From the NCBI GenBank assembly GCA_034434335.1, contig DAOTZS010000018.1, positions 1 to 38,903 of the forward strand: 38,903 nucleotides of DNA, given 5' to 3'. A program made the translations under genes and the position numbers. Below the pieces are notes generated by a model. The model made no database searches, was not told where the DNA came from, and was given only the letters and a program-made list of their open reading frames with translations. The stretch comes from DAOTZS01 sp034434335. Its GTDB lineage: Bacteria; Chloroflexota; Anaerolineae; CG2-30-64-16. Position 1 is the stretch's first letter. Each line of letters starts with the position of its first letter. Positions 16,384-25,171 of the stretch are shown piece after piece.

Positions 16384-16471
16384 CCTGATCACAGTGTGGC
16401 ATTTACCCCCGAGAACAAGAAGAGCTGGACGCCTGACCACGAACGGATCAAAGCCCAGGAGGTAATAGAAG

Positions 16472-16497
16472 AGCGGGCATAAGCCCGCTTTTCTTGT
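16472..16497 (+). terminator. Rho-independent terminator after tRNA-Lys
   Basis: AGCGGGC (16472-16478), loop ATAA, GCCCGCT (16483-16489), followed by TTTCTTGTT. It has a classic stem and T-rich tail 89 nt after the tRNA and just before the beta-galactosidase gene. The 87 nt between tRNA and stem show nothing else. Confidence 0.85.
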
Positions 16498-16530
16498 TCA
16501 TATCTCCAACCCACAGGAGCGACTCTGCCT

Positions 16531-19500
16531 ATGACCACACCAAATCTTCGCGATTGGCAGGACCCCCAGGTCGTGGGGCGCAACAAAGAACGTGGGCACG
16601 TTCCGTTGGTGCCCTACCCCGATGAGGCCACGGCCCTGGCCGATGACCGCTCGGCCTCACCTTACTTCCGGCTGCTCAATGGCCCATGGCGCTTCCACCT
16701 GGCCCCCAACCCAGCCTCCGCACCCGCAGATTTTCACCTGCCCGGCTTCGACGATAGCGCCTGGGATACGATTACTGTGCCTGGCAACTGGCAGCTTCAG
16801 GGTTATGACAAGCCCATTTACACCAATGTCCGTTACCCCTTCCCGGTAGACGCCCGCCTGACCGTGCCGGCCGACGACAATCCCACTGGCTCGTACCGCC
16901 GCACCTTCACCATCCCGGAAGAATGGAGCGGCAGGCGCATTTTCCTCCTCTTTGAAGGGGTAGATTCGGCGTTTCACCTGTGGGTGAACGGCCAGGAGGT
17001 AGGCTACAGCCAGGATAGTCGCCTGCCAGCCGAGTTCGACATCACCCCTTATGTCAAGCCTAGCGAAAATACTTTGGCCGTGCGCGTCTACCGCTGGTCC
17101 GACGGTAGCTACTTGGAGGACCAGGACTTCTGGCGCCTGAGCGGTATCTACCGCGACGTCTACCTGTATGCCGTTCCGGGTGTACACGTGCGCGACTTGG
17201 CGCTGCGCACCACTTTTGATGCCGCCTATCAGGATGCCATCCTCGGCATACGGGCTCACGTGCGCAACGCTACGCCAGAGCGGGCTACGGGCCACGTTCT
17301 GACGGTCAAACTCCTCGACCCCGCAGGCCGGCCAGTGCCCATCAGCGCACCTCCGGGGTGGAAAGTAGTTTCCTTCCACGGTGACTGGCAGGCATTTGTT
17401 GAGCCATCTCCCCTCCAGTCCCTGGACATTATGCCCTGGGACGAGGTGGTCCTGGAGGCCGCCATACCTGTGGAGCACCCGCAACAATGGTCCGCGGAAC
17501 AACCGCACCTCTACACCCTCCTGCTCACCCTCCTTGACCCTGCCGGCCAGGTGGTTGAGGTGCAGACGAGCAAGGTGGGCTTCCGGCAGGTCGAGGTGCG
17601 CAATGGCCAGATCCTGATCAACGGAGTGCCGGTGCGCTTCGGGGGCGTCAACCGTCATGAGCACGACCCTGATACCGGCCACACCGTTAGCGTAGAGTCC
17701 ATGATCCAGGACATCAAGCTGATGAAGCAGTTCAACATCAATGCCGTGCGCACCTGCCATTACCCCGACGACCCACGCTGGTATGACCTGTGCGACCGCT
17801 ATGGCCTTTACATCATTGACGAAGCCAACATTGAGAGCCATGGCCTCTGGGACCGGCCGACGAAGGATCCTCGCTGGATTACCGCCTTCATGGAACGCGG
17901 CATCCGCATGGTGGAGCGCGACAAGAATCACCCCTGCGTGGTCATCTGGTCCCTGGGCAATGAGTCGGGGTACGGCCCCAACCACGCGGCCCTGGCCGGC
18001 TGGATCCACGAATACGATCCCACCCGGCCCATACACTACGAAAGTGCCACTGGCTGGCGCACCTATCGCGGGCCAGATGATGCCCGGCCGATTGACATCC
18101 TCAGCGTAATGTACCCGCCGATTGACAGGCTGGTCGAGATGGCCGAGACGCCCGGCGAGACACGGCCGCTGATCATGTGCGAGTACGCCCACTCCATGGG
18201 CAACAGCACCGGTAACCTCAAAGAGTACTGGGAAGCGATCAGGGCCCATCGCCGCCTGGCCGGAGGCTTCATCTGGGACTGGGTAGACCAGGGCATCCGA
18301 CAGGTAACCCCCGAGGGCCAGGTCTGGTTCGCTTATGGCGGCGATTTCGGCGACCAGCCCAACGACGCCAACTTCTGCATCAACGGCCTGGTTGCGCCCG
18401 ACCGCCAACCCCACCCCGGCTTGTGGGAATATAAGAAGATGCTGGAGCCGGTATGGGTCGAGCCGGTAGACCTGGATAAAGGCCAGCTTCGCATCCACAA
18501 TCGTTACAACTTCACCGACCTGAGCGGACTGGAGATCAGTTGGCGCATAACAGCCGATGGCCAGGTACTGCAAGAGGGCACCCTACCCCGCCTGAGCACT
18601 CCACCCGGTGGCAGCGATGTGGTAACCGTGCCCTTCCATAAACCGGACCTGGCTCCCGGTACCGAATACTGGCTGACCCTGAGCTTCACCCTGGCCGAAG
18701 ACGCCCTGTGGGCCAGCCGGGGACATGAGGTGGCCTGGGCCCAGTTCAAACTGCCATTCCAGGTGCCCCAGGCCGCGGTGCTGCTTCCTGCCAACATGCC
18801 GGCCCTCCACCTGAACGAGTCCCGGGAGGCCATCACCGTGGAAGGGGCGGGGTTCAGGCTGGTATTCAGCAAGGAAGGGGGCACCATTGCTTCCTGGCAA
18901 TACGGCGAAAGGGAACTGCTGTGTGCGGGGCCAGTGCTCAACATCTGGCGCGCGCCCACCGACAACGACGAAGGCCAGCCATGGAGCGAGCAGTCGGCAG
19001 ATGCCTGGCGCAAGGCAGGGCTCGATCGGCTGCAACACCACGTCAAGAAGGTCAGCGTGCAGCAGCCCAGCCCTCAGGCGGTGCAGATCGAGGCACAGGC
19101 ACGCGTCTGCGCGGCCGATTGCCCGGCCGGCTTCGAATGCGATTACCGCTATACTATCTACGGCAGCGGTGATGTGGTCCTGGAGACCCACATTATGCCC
19201 GACCAGGGCCTCCCGCCCCTTCCGCGGTTGGGGCTGCACCTGTGCCTGCCTGGTATCTACAACACCTTCACCTGGTACGGCCGTGGTCCCCATGAGACCT
19301 ACTGTGACCGCAAGGAGGGTGCCCAGATCGGGGTTTACAGTGGCACGGTGGATGAGCAATACCATCCCTACATCATGCCCCAGGAAACCGGCAACAAGAC
19401 CGACGTGCGCTGGGCTGCCCTGACTGATCCGGCCGGCGCCGGCCTGCTGGCGGTGGCCATGCCCCTCATGGAGGTCAGCGCGCTCCATTTCACGGCCGAA

Positions 19501-19725
19501 GACCTGACCCGAGCCCGCCACACCTATGAGCTCAAGCGCCGGGACGAGATCACCCTGAACCTGGACTACAAGCAGTCGGGGCTGGGAGGCGCCAGTTGCG
19601 GGCCGGGCACCCTGCCCCAATATCTGGTGCGCCCAGAGGAAACCCGCTTCAGCGTGCGGCTGAGGCCATTTGCGCCTCCGCTGAGCCCGTTGGAGCTGAG
19701 CAAACAGGTGCTTCCGCCTGTGTAA
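16531..19725 (+). CDS. Beta-galactosidase, glycoside hydrolase family 2 (LacZ type)
   Basis: 1064-residue GH2 enzyme of LacZ length, predicted to cleave terminal beta-galactosides such as lactose. The order of domains is jelly-roll sugar-binding domain (DWQDPQVVGRNKE, SYRRTFTIPEEW, GVDSAFHLWVNG), immunoglobulin-like domain, TIM barrel, second Ig-like domain and C-terminal beta-galactosidase small-chain domain (FTWYGRGPHETYCDRKEGAQIG). The acid/base is E478 in SLGNESGYG and the nucleophile E551 in MCEYAHSMGN. GGVNRHEHDP and IWDWVDQG are also standard. There is no signal peptide, so it is cytoplasmic. The start has AGGAG about 11 nt upstream. It begins directly after the tRNA terminator, so it needs its own promoter, which I cannot see, or depends on read-through. 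No permease gene is linked. Confidence 0.96.
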   Translation: MTTPNLRDWQDPQVVGRNKERGHVPLVPYPDEATALADDRSASPYFRLLNGPWRFHLAPNPASAPADFHLPGFDDSAWDTITVPGNWQLQGYDKPIYTNVRYPFPVDARLTVPADDNPTGSYRRTFTIPEEWSGRRIFLLFEGVDSAFHLWVNGQEVGYSQDSRLPAEFDITPYVKPSENTLAVRVYRWSDGSYLEDQDFWRLSGIYRDVYLYAVPGVHVRDLALRTTFDAAYQDAILGIRAHVRNATPERATGHVLTVKLLDPAGRPVPISAPPGWKVVSFHGDWQAFVEPSPLQSLDIMPWDEVVLEAAIPVEHPQQWSAEQPHLYTLLLTLLDPAGQVVEVQTSKVGFRQVEVRNGQILINGVPVRFGGVNRHEHDPDTGHTVSVESMIQDIKLMKQFNINAVRTCHYPDDPRWYDLCDRYGLYIIDEANIESHGLWDRPTKDPRWITAFMERGIRMVERDKNHPCVVIWSLGNESGYGPNHAALAGWIHEYDPTRPIHYESATGWRTYRGPDDARPIDILSVMYPPIDRLVEMAETPGETRPLIMCEYAHSMGNSTGNLKEYWEAIRAHRRLAGGFIWDWVDQGIRQVTPEGQVWFAYGGDFGDQPNDANFCINGLVAPDRQPHPGLWEYKKMLEPVWVEPVDLDKGQLRIHNRYNFTDLSGLEISWRITADGQVLQEGTLPRLSTPPGGSDVVTVPFHKPDLAPGTEYWLTLSFTLAEDALWASRGHEVAWAQFKLPFQVPQAAVLLPANMPALHLNESREAITVEGAGFRLVFSKEGGTIASWQYGERELLCAGPVLNIWRAPTDNDEGQPWSEQSADAWRKAGLDRLQHHVKKVSVQQPSPQAVQIEAQARVCAADCPAGFECDYRYTIYGSGDVVLETHIMPDQGLPPLPRLGLHLCLPGIYNTFTWYGRGPHETYCDRKEGAQIGVYSGTVDEQYHPYIMPQETGNKTDVRWAALTDPAGAGLLAVAMPLMEVSALHFTAEDLTRARHTYELKRRDEITLNLDYKQSGLGGASCGPGTLPQYLVRPEETRFSVRLRPFAPPLSPLELSKQVLPPV

Positions 19726-19766
19726 GCCCCGGGCCAACAGCGCCAAAAGGTGTCGTGTCAATAACG

Positions 19767-19960
19767 GGAGTTACGCACTTTGAGGCGTATCGCCCCATCC
19801 CTCTGCCCCCTTCCCCGCCTTGCGGGGAAGGGGGATCAAGATTATAGGGGTATTCTGGGCGGCTTCGCCGCCCAGAATACCCCTTCCAAAGGATCCCCGC
19901 CCCCGATTGGGGGCGGGGGCTAGGGGGTGGGGGCACAGCGTAGTGCAGCTGCGTAAATCC
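19767..19960. mobile_element. Miniature inverted-repeat element (family B) with three internal hairpins
   Basis: About 194 bp flanked by an exact 10-bp direct repeat, TGTCAATAAC (19756-19765 and 19961-19970). The ends are GGAGTTACGCA and, inverted, GGATTTACGCA (10 of 11 identical). Inside are three hairpins: a 13-bp stem (19806-19818/19822-19834), a 17-bp stem with loop TTC (19847-19863/19867-19883) and a 10-bp stem (19895-19904/19909-19918). It has no coding potential. It fills the gap between the beta-galactosidase stop and the URO-D-like gene and could terminate transcription. The transposase family is not identified. Confidence 0.75.
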
Positions 19961-20035
19961 TGTCAATAACCGGACTGGCGATTTTCTTCGTAGTAACGAC
20001 TTTAGTCGTTCAGGACGGAAGGAGATGCGCTTACC

Positions 20036-21151
20036 ATGAATCACCGCGAACGGGTACTTGCCATCCTCAACTCCCAGCCGTATGACCGGCTGCCGCTTGT
20101 CCACTTCGGCTTCTGGCGGGAGACGCTGGAGAAGTGGGCTGCCGAGGGCCACCTTTCCCTGGAAGATGCCCAGGCCTGGGCCGACGGCAACGCCGCTGAC
20201 CTCAAGATCAGCCAGATGTTGGGCTTTGACTTCAACTGGGCAGCCACCGTGGGCGCGGACCTGGGGTTGCATCCCCCGATCGAGCGCCAGGTACTCGGAG
20301 AGCTGCCCGATGGCGGCTACAAAGTGCTGGACGAAAACGGCGCCATTATCGTGCAGAAGCCAGGGGTGGTCTCAATCCCTACCGAACTGGACCATCTGCT
20401 CAAAGACCGCGCCTCGTGGGAGGCGCACTACAAGCCTCGCCTGCAATGGCACCCCGACCGGCTCGACGGCACCTTGCTGCGCCAGGTACCCGAGCCGGCA
20501 GCCCGCGAGCGGGCCGTAGGCCTCTGGTGCGGCAGCCTCTTCGGCAAGATCCGCGACTGGTTGGGGCTGGTGGGCCTCAGCTACCTGACCGTGGACGACC
20601 CCGCCCTGCTGGAAGAGATGATCGAAACGGTAGCTGAGCTGTGCTACCAGGGCGTGAAGGCGGTGCTCGAGACAGGTATCCAACTCGATTTCGGGCATTT
20701 CTGGGAAGATATCTGCTACAAGAGCGGTCCCCTGGTCAACCCCAAGTTCTTCGCCGCCAAAGTAGGGCCCCACTATCGGCGCATCACCAGCCTGTTGAAC
20801 CAGCACGGCATCCACATCGTCTCCCTCGATTGCGATGGGAAGATAGATGCTTTGGTCCCCATTTGGCTGGAGAACGGTGTAAACACCATGTTCCCCATCG
20901 AGGTGGGCACCTGGGGTGCCAGCATCAAGCCGTGGCGCGAGAAGTACGGCCGCGAGCTGCGCGGGGTAGGAGGGATGGATAAGCGCGTGCTGGCACGCGA
21001 CTATGCCGCGGTGGACGCCGAGGTGGAACGCCTGCGGCCACTAGTCGAACTGGGAGGCTACATCCCCTGCCCCGACCATCGCATCCCGCCCGATGCTAAG
21101 TGGGAGAACGTGCAATATTACTGCGAGCGTATGCGTAAGACCTTTGGATGA
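20036..21151 (+). CDS. Uroporphyrinogen decarboxylase-family (methyltransferase-like) protein
   Basis: 371-residue member of the URO-D superfamily, in the branch common in Anaerolineae and methylotrophs rather than true heme HemE. It starts MNHRERVLAILNSQPYDRLP and has a TIM-barrel pattern with LEEMIETVAELCYQGVKAVLE. HIVSLDCDGKID stands where MtaA-type enzymes carry their His-x-Cys zinc motif. It ends with GGYIPCPDHRIPPDAKWENV. The clear MtaA zinc motif is absent, so methyl transfer from a corrinoid protein is plausible but not shown. GGAG lies about 11 nt before the ATG. A small hairpin (AACGAC-TTTA-GTCGTT, 19995-20010) precedes it. The corrinoid protein at 15427-16065 is the only candidate partner here. 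Confidence 0.88.
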   Translation: MNHRERVLAILNSQPYDRLPLVHFGFWRETLEKWAAEGHLSLEDAQAWADGNAADLKISQMLGFDFNWAATVGADLGLHPPIERQVLGELPDGGYKVLDENGAIIVQKPGVVSIPTELDHLLKDRASWEAHYKPRLQWHPDRLDGTLLRQVPEPAARERAVGLWCGSLFGKIRDWLGLVGLSYLTVDDPALLEEMIETVAELCYQGVKAVLETGIQLDFGHFWEDICYKSGPLVNPKFFAAKVGPHYRRITSLLNQHGIHIVSLDCDGKIDALVPIWLENGVNTMFPIEVGTWGASIKPWREKYGRELRGVGGMDKRVLARDYAAVDAEVERLRPLVELGGYIPCPDHRIPPDAKWENVQYYCERMRKTFG

Positions 21152-21187
21152 CTGGGTGGCCGACGGCAATGCCGTCGGCCACCCAGT
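21151..21187 (+). terminator. Long palindrome after the URO-D-like gene
   Basis: Arms of 18 bp (beginning ACTGGGTGGCC, ending GGCCACCCAGT) around one central base, starting at the last base of the stop codon. It is very stable but has no T-tract. It probably terminates or protects the transcript 3' end. Confidence 0.7.
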
Positions 21188-21331
21188 GCTCCATATTCGC
21201 TAACCCGCTGCTTCAGCGGCGGCTGACCCTTTCTCCTCTGTCCGGCAGGTCGTCGTCAGGCCGTGCCAGCGCTGCGGCGACACAGGACATCCACCAGATA
21301 GGACCACCTGACCACCGACCACCTTGGCTCT

Positions 21332-21360
21332 TTGCATGGGACGGGCACCTGTGCTAAAAT
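21332..21360 (+). promoter_or_regulatory. Possible promoter and operator before the IclR gene
   Basis: TTGCAT (21332-21337) and TAAAAT (21355-21360) are 17 nt apart; the -35 is weak. Just downstream, GATTCG-CAAAT-CGAAAC (21370-21386) is an imperfect palindrome that could be an operator. The rest of 21188-21416 shows nothing I can name. Confidence 0.3.
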
Positions 21361-21416
21361 AGAATTGGTGATTCGCAAATCGAAACACCTCTCCTTCTGT
21401 GCCCGGTAAAGTAGCT

Positions 21417-22208
21417 ATGGGGCAGCCCAACTCCCAACTCAAGACAGTGGATCGCGCGCTTCAGGTGCTGCTCCAGTTCAGCAGTCATCACCCCGAGTGG
21501 AGCACTGGTGAACTGGCCCAGGCCCTGGGCCTGCATCGTAGCATCGTCTATCGCATCCTGGAAACGCTGCAGCGCCGCGGATTCGTGACCCAGGTCGAAC
21601 GAGGGCGTTTCCGCCTGGGGCTCAAATTGGTCGAGCTGGGGAACGTTGTCCTCTCTGGCATTGACCTGCGCCAGATTGCCCATCCCATCATGGTCCAACT
21701 GGCCCAAGAGACTGGCGAGTCAGTTTTCCTGACCGTGCCCAGTGGGGACGAGAGTGTCTGTATTGACAAGGTGGACAGCCCCCAGCATGTGCGCGTCACC
21801 ATGACCATCGGTGGTCGCTACCCTTTGTATGCCGGTGCCTCCAACAAGGTCCTGCTCGCCTACCTCCCTGCAGAGGTGGTGGACGGGCTGGCCGGCCGGG
21901 GCCTGGCCGCCATAACCCCGGACACGATCACCGAGCCAGCCCGCCTGCAGGAGGAACTGGCGGCCATTCGACGTCAGGGGTGGGCCTTTAGCGTGGGGGA
22001 GTTGACCCCCGGCGTGGCCGCCGTCGGTGTCCCTTTGTTTGACAGCAACCATGCTGTGGTGGCCGGCCTGAGCATAGCTGGCCTGGCCTCCCGATTTAGC
22101 GCAGAGCGGCTCCCCATGCTGATTGACGCCACTCTGAAAGCGGCAGGCCGGATTTCGGCTCAGCTTCTGACCTGGCATGGGGCGTCGCTGGCACCAGCCC
22201 TGCGCTGA
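21417..22208 (+). CDS. IclR-family transcriptional regulator
   Basis: 263-residue regulator. The N-terminal winged helix-turn-helix spans about residues 8-65 (LKTVDRALQVLLQF, STGELAQALGLHRSIVYRILETLQRRGFV). The C-terminal effector-binding domain follows, with YPLYAGASNKVLLAYLP, GWAFSVGELTPGV and AAVGVPLFD. IclR proteins bind a small carboxylate-type effector and control neighbouring catabolic genes. This one is immediately upstream of, and codirectional with, the ABC importer and enzyme genes that end at 33054, so it is the likely local regulator. I chose the ATG at 21417; a GTG at 21399 is in frame, and neither has a strong ribosome site. Its effector is unknown and may be the transported compound or a breakdown product. 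Confidence 0.92.
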   Translation: MGQPNSQLKTVDRALQVLLQFSSHHPEWSTGELAQALGLHRSIVYRILETLQRRGFVTQVERGRFRLGLKLVELGNVVLSGIDLRQIAHPIMVQLAQETGESVFLTVPSGDESVCIDKVDSPQHVRVTMTIGGRYPLYAGASNKVLLAYLPAEVVDGLAGRGLAAITPDTITEPARLQEELAAIRRQGWAFSVGELTPGVAAVGVPLFDSNHAVVAGLSIAGLASRFSAERLPMLIDATLKAAGRISAQLLTWHGASLAPALR

Positions 22209-22365
22209 AGACCTTCTACACTTACGCGCTGTAGCGGTCACAGGCCAGACGGATCATGTTCTGAGGGAAAGGAGGGATGCCGGGTTACCTGATCTCTTGC
22301 TCTTCGTCCTTCGTCATTGGTCGTCCTGCTAGCTGCATATCTCTATCAGAAAAAGGAGGAGCGCC

Positions 22366-24033
22366 ATGGACAAGAGAACCGTTCTTGGGCTGTTGAGCTT
22401 ACTGATCGTCGCTTCATTAGCGCTGGTCCAGTGCGTACCGGCACCTGTCCCTGCACCGGCACCAGCTCCCACGACGGCCGCTAAAGCGCCGGCCGCGCCG
22501 ACACCGGTGCCACCCACCCCCACGCCGGTGCCGGAAATCGCCATCACCTATGCTACCCAGCAAACCACAGCCACACTCGACCCTGCTATCCATGTGGACG
22601 AGACACAAAGCCTCCACGTGATGAACGTCTACGACCCGCTGGTCTGGCCGACGAAGGGTGGCCCACCCAGGCCGCACCTGGCCGAGAGCTGGGACATCTC
22701 TGAGGATGGCCTGACCTATACCTTCCACCTGCGCAAGGGGGTCAAGTTCCACGACGGCACGGAGCTCACTGCCGAGGACGTCGTCTTCAGCATGGACCGC
22801 ATGTTGTCCATCGGCAAAGGCTTCGCCTGGCTCTGGAAGGGGGTGTTGGATGTCGGTGATACCGAGATGATAGACGACTACACCGTGGCCTTCCACCTGA
22901 ACAAGCCCTACGGGCCTTTCATGGCCACCCTGGTGCAATTCTTCGTGGTCAACAAAGATCTGTTGATGGCCAACAAGCAGCAGGGCGACTACGGGGAGTT
23001 CGGCGACTACGGCATGGAGTTCCTCAATCACCAGGATGCCGGCTCCGGCCCTTACTTGGTCGAGGTGTACGAGCCGGGCACGAAGACCATCTTCCGCAAG
23101 TTCCCCGACTACTGGGGCGGCTGGGAGCCTGGCCAGGTAGACAAAGCCACCTTCCTGATCGTCAGCGAGCTGGCCACCCAGAAGCTGATGCTCCAGAAGG
23201 GCGAGGTGGACTTTATCGAACAGTGGCACTCGGTAGAGTCATTTGAGGAGCTAGAGCAGTCACCGGGTGTCGTCGTCGAGAAAGACCCCAACGTCCAGCT
23301 CTTCTTCCTGAGCATGCATAACAAGAAGCCGCCGCTGGATAACGTCCACGTGCGCAGGGCCATCTCATACGCCTTTGACTACGACACGGCTACCAATGTG
23401 ATCTTCAAAGGGGCTGCCCAGGCGCGCGGACCGGTGCCGCTCCTGCTACCCGGCCACAACCCGAATACCCCTCAATACACCCGCGACCTGGACAAGGCCA
23501 AGGAGGAACTGGCCGCTTCTGGCATTGACCCGGCCCAGTACAAGCTCAACTACGTCTACGTCAGCGGATTGGAAAGCGAGGAGAAGATTGGCCTCCTGCT
23601 ACAGGCCAACCTCAGGGAGCTCGGCTTCGAGGTGGAGATGCAACCTGAGCCGTGGGCGCGCATGGTGGAGCTGGTATCCAAGCCCGATACCGCACCGCAC
23701 TTCATGGCCGTCTTCCACACCGCCAAGTACCCATCTCCTGATGGCCATACCTACCTGATGTTCCATCCCAATGCCTGGGGGACCTACATGTCCTGCAGCT
23801 ATTACGAGAACCCAGAGGTCAGCGCGCTGTTGGACCAGGCCCGGGCTGCCGTGGATGTCGACCAACAGTATGCGCTGTACGGCAAGGTGCAGGAGATCGT
23901 GGCCGATGAGGCGGCCGCGCTCTTCATTGCCAACCCGCTGCATCGCATGGCCCATCGCGACCGGGTGACCGGCTACTCCTTCATCGGCGTGCTGGGCTAC
24001 GACCTGACCTGGTACTCGCTGCGGGTCAAGTAA
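22366..24033 (+). CDS. Family 5 solute-binding lipoprotein of a peptide-type ABC importer
   Basis: 555-residue extracellular binding protein of the DppA/OppA/NikA family (SBP_bac_5). It has a lipoprotein signal peptide with lipobox Leu-Val-Gln-Cys and acylated Cys23. A Pro/Ala/Thr-rich tether (residues about 24-56) holds it away from the membrane. The family core includes LAESWDISEDGLTYTFHLR and GVKFHDGTELTAEDVVFS. AGGAGG lies 6 nt before the ATG. The 157 bp upstream (22209-22365) show no clear promoter or gene. It heads the importer operon and binds the substrate; family 5 proteins take peptides, metals, opines or glycans, so the ligand cannot be read from the sequence. A strong hairpin follows and may lower expression of the downstream genes relative to it. 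Confidence 0.95.
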   Translation: MDKRTVLGLLSLLIVASLALVQCVPAPVPAPAPAPTTAAKAPAAPTPVPPTPTPVPEIAITYATQQTTATLDPAIHVDETQSLHVMNVYDPLVWPTKGGPPRPHLAESWDISEDGLTYTFHLRKGVKFHDGTELTAEDVVFSMDRMLSIGKGFAWLWKGVLDVGDTEMIDDYTVAFHLNKPYGPFMATLVQFFVVNKDLLMANKQQGDYGEFGDYGMEFLNHQDAGSGPYLVEVYEPGTKTIFRKFPDYWGGWEPGQVDKATFLIVSELATQKLMLQKGEVDFIEQWHSVESFEELEQSPGVVVEKDPNVQLFFLSMHNKKPPLDNVHVRRAISYAFDYDTATNVIFKGAAQARGPVPLLLPGHNPNTPQYTRDLDKAKEELAASGIDPAQYKLNYVYVSGLESEEKIGLLLQANLRELGFEVEMQPEPWARMVELVSKPDTAPHFMAVFHTAKYPSPDGHTYLMFHPNAWGTYMSCSYYENPEVSALLDQARAAVDVDQQYALYGKVQEIVADEAAALFIANPLHRMAHRDRVTGYSFIGVLGYDLTWYSLRVK

Positions 24034-24049
24034 CGGCCGCATGGGGGAA

Positions 24050-24086
24050 GGGGTTTTGTGGGTGGCTTCGCCGCCCACAAAACCCC
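24050..24086 (+). terminator. Hairpin between binding-protein and permease genes
   Basis: 17-bp arms (24050-24066 and 24070-24086, with one G-T pair) and loop TTC. It is located 16 nt after the binding-protein stop and 54 nt before the permease start. In such operons an intercistronic stem usually stabilises the upstream message or partially terminates. Its arm length and loop equal the central hairpin of the family B element at 19847-19883. Confidence 0.7.
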
Positions 24087-24139
24087 ACAAGATCCGGTGC
24101 CCTCCTCTCGTCGGTAGGGAGGGAGCAGAGGGCTTGAGT

Positions 24140-25171
24140 ATGCGCTATCGCGATTATCTGATCCGACGACTTCTTTACACCATCCCTGCCCTGATTGGCC
24201 TCTCGATGCTCATCTTCGCCATCGCCCGCGTGATGCCCGGCGATCCGGCGCGGCTGGCGCTGGGGCCAGAGGCCAGCGAGGAGCAGGTGGCCAAGCTCCG
24301 CAAAGAGTTGGGGCTTGACCTCCCCATCCACATCCAGTACCTCCACTACATGCGTGGGGTGTTCCAGGGCAAGCTGGGAGTATCCCTTTATACCAACCGC
24401 GACGTGATTGTAGACCTCAAGGACTACTTCCCTGCCACCTTTGAGCTGGTCACCGTGGCCATGATCCTGGCCGTGGCGGTCGGTGTTCCCTTGGGCATCC
24501 TCTCTGCCATCCGCAAGGACCGCTGGCAGGACCACACCACGCGCATCTTTGCCCTTTCGGGCGTTTCCATGCCTGGCTTCTGGACCGGCATCTTGCTGCA
24601 ACTGATACTGGCCTACCACCTGGGCCTGCTGCCCGTCACTGGCCGGCTGGCCCCCGACATCCCCGCGCCCACTCACATCACGGGCTTGTACATCGTGGAT
24701 AGCCTGCTGACAGGCAATTTCCCCGCCCTGAAGAGTAGCCTGCTGCATCTGATCATGCCTGCTGTGGCCCTGGCCCTGTCGCCCATCGCCCAGCTCATGC
24801 GGGTGGTGCGGGCCAGCATGATCGAGCAGATGCGTAAGGGTTACATCCTCACCGCGCGGGCCAATGGGATGCCCGAGAACCTGCTGATCTACCGGTACAT
24901 GCTGAAAAACGCCTTTATCGCGGCGCTGACCATTATCGGCCTGCTGTACGGGTTCTTCCTGGGCAGCGCCTTCGTGGTCGAAACGGTGTTCTCCTGGCCG
25001 GGGATGGCGCGCTACGGCGTGCGGGCCTTCATCTACAAGGATTTCAATGCTATCATCGGTGTGGTGTTGGTAGTTGCCGTGGCGTATGCCATCATCAATA
25101 TCCTGGTGGACATCGCCTATGGGCTGTTGGACCCCCGTATCAGGTTGGGGGCGGAAGCGAGGGAGGCATGA
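24140..25171 (+). CDS. ABC importer permease, DppB/OppB type
   Basis: 343-residue inner-membrane permease. The first helix near residues 10-30 (LLYTIPALIGLSMLIFAIARV) is followed by MPGDPARLALGP, the typical N-terminus of DppB proteins, and KLRKELGLDLPIHIQYLHY. Five further helices follow. The cytoplasmic EAA loop reads YILTARANGMPENLLIYRYMLKNA, split here around the conserved Gly. I chose the ATG at 24140; a longer frame would begin inside the hairpin region. It ends in a 4-nt ATGA overlap with the next permease gene. It forms the heterodimeric channel with that protein. Confidence 0.95.
   Translation: MRYRDYLIRRLLYTIPALIGLSMLIFAIARVMPGDPARLALGPEASEEQVAKLRKELGLDLPIHIQYLHYMRGVFQGKLGVSLYTNRDVIVDLKDYFPATFELVTVAMILAVAVGVPLGILSAIRKDRWQDHTTRIFALSGVSMPGFWTGILLQLILAYHLGLLPVTGRLAPDIPAPTHITGLYIVDSLLTGNFPALKSSLLHLIMPAVALALSPIAQLMRVVRASMIEQMRKGYILTARANGMPENLLIYRYMLKNAFIAALTIIGLLYGFFLGSAFVVETVFSWPGMARYGVRAFIYKDFNAIIGVVLVVAVAYAIINILVDIAYGLLDPRIRLGAEAREA

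Noticed and set aside
16657..18573. Long minus-strand ORF (638 codons) opposite the beta-galactosidase
   Set aside because: The LacZ-type reading has all catalytic motifs; the antisense product has no recognisable domain and no ribosome site.
19800..19925. Series of palindromes considered as a CRISPR array
   Set aside because: The three stems differ in sequence and spacing, there are no repeated units with spacers, and the block is explained by the family B miniature element.
20036..21151. Identification as HemE (heme biosynthesis)
   Set aside because: The HemE N-terminal motif and arginine-rich active site are absent, and the sequence fits the methyltransferase-like URO-D branch.
22277..22370. 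Possible leader peptide after an AAAGGAGGG before the binding-protein gene
   Set aside because: The ATG is one base from the Shine-Dalgarno-like run, too close, and the peptide has no attenuator-like codon run or nearby terminator.
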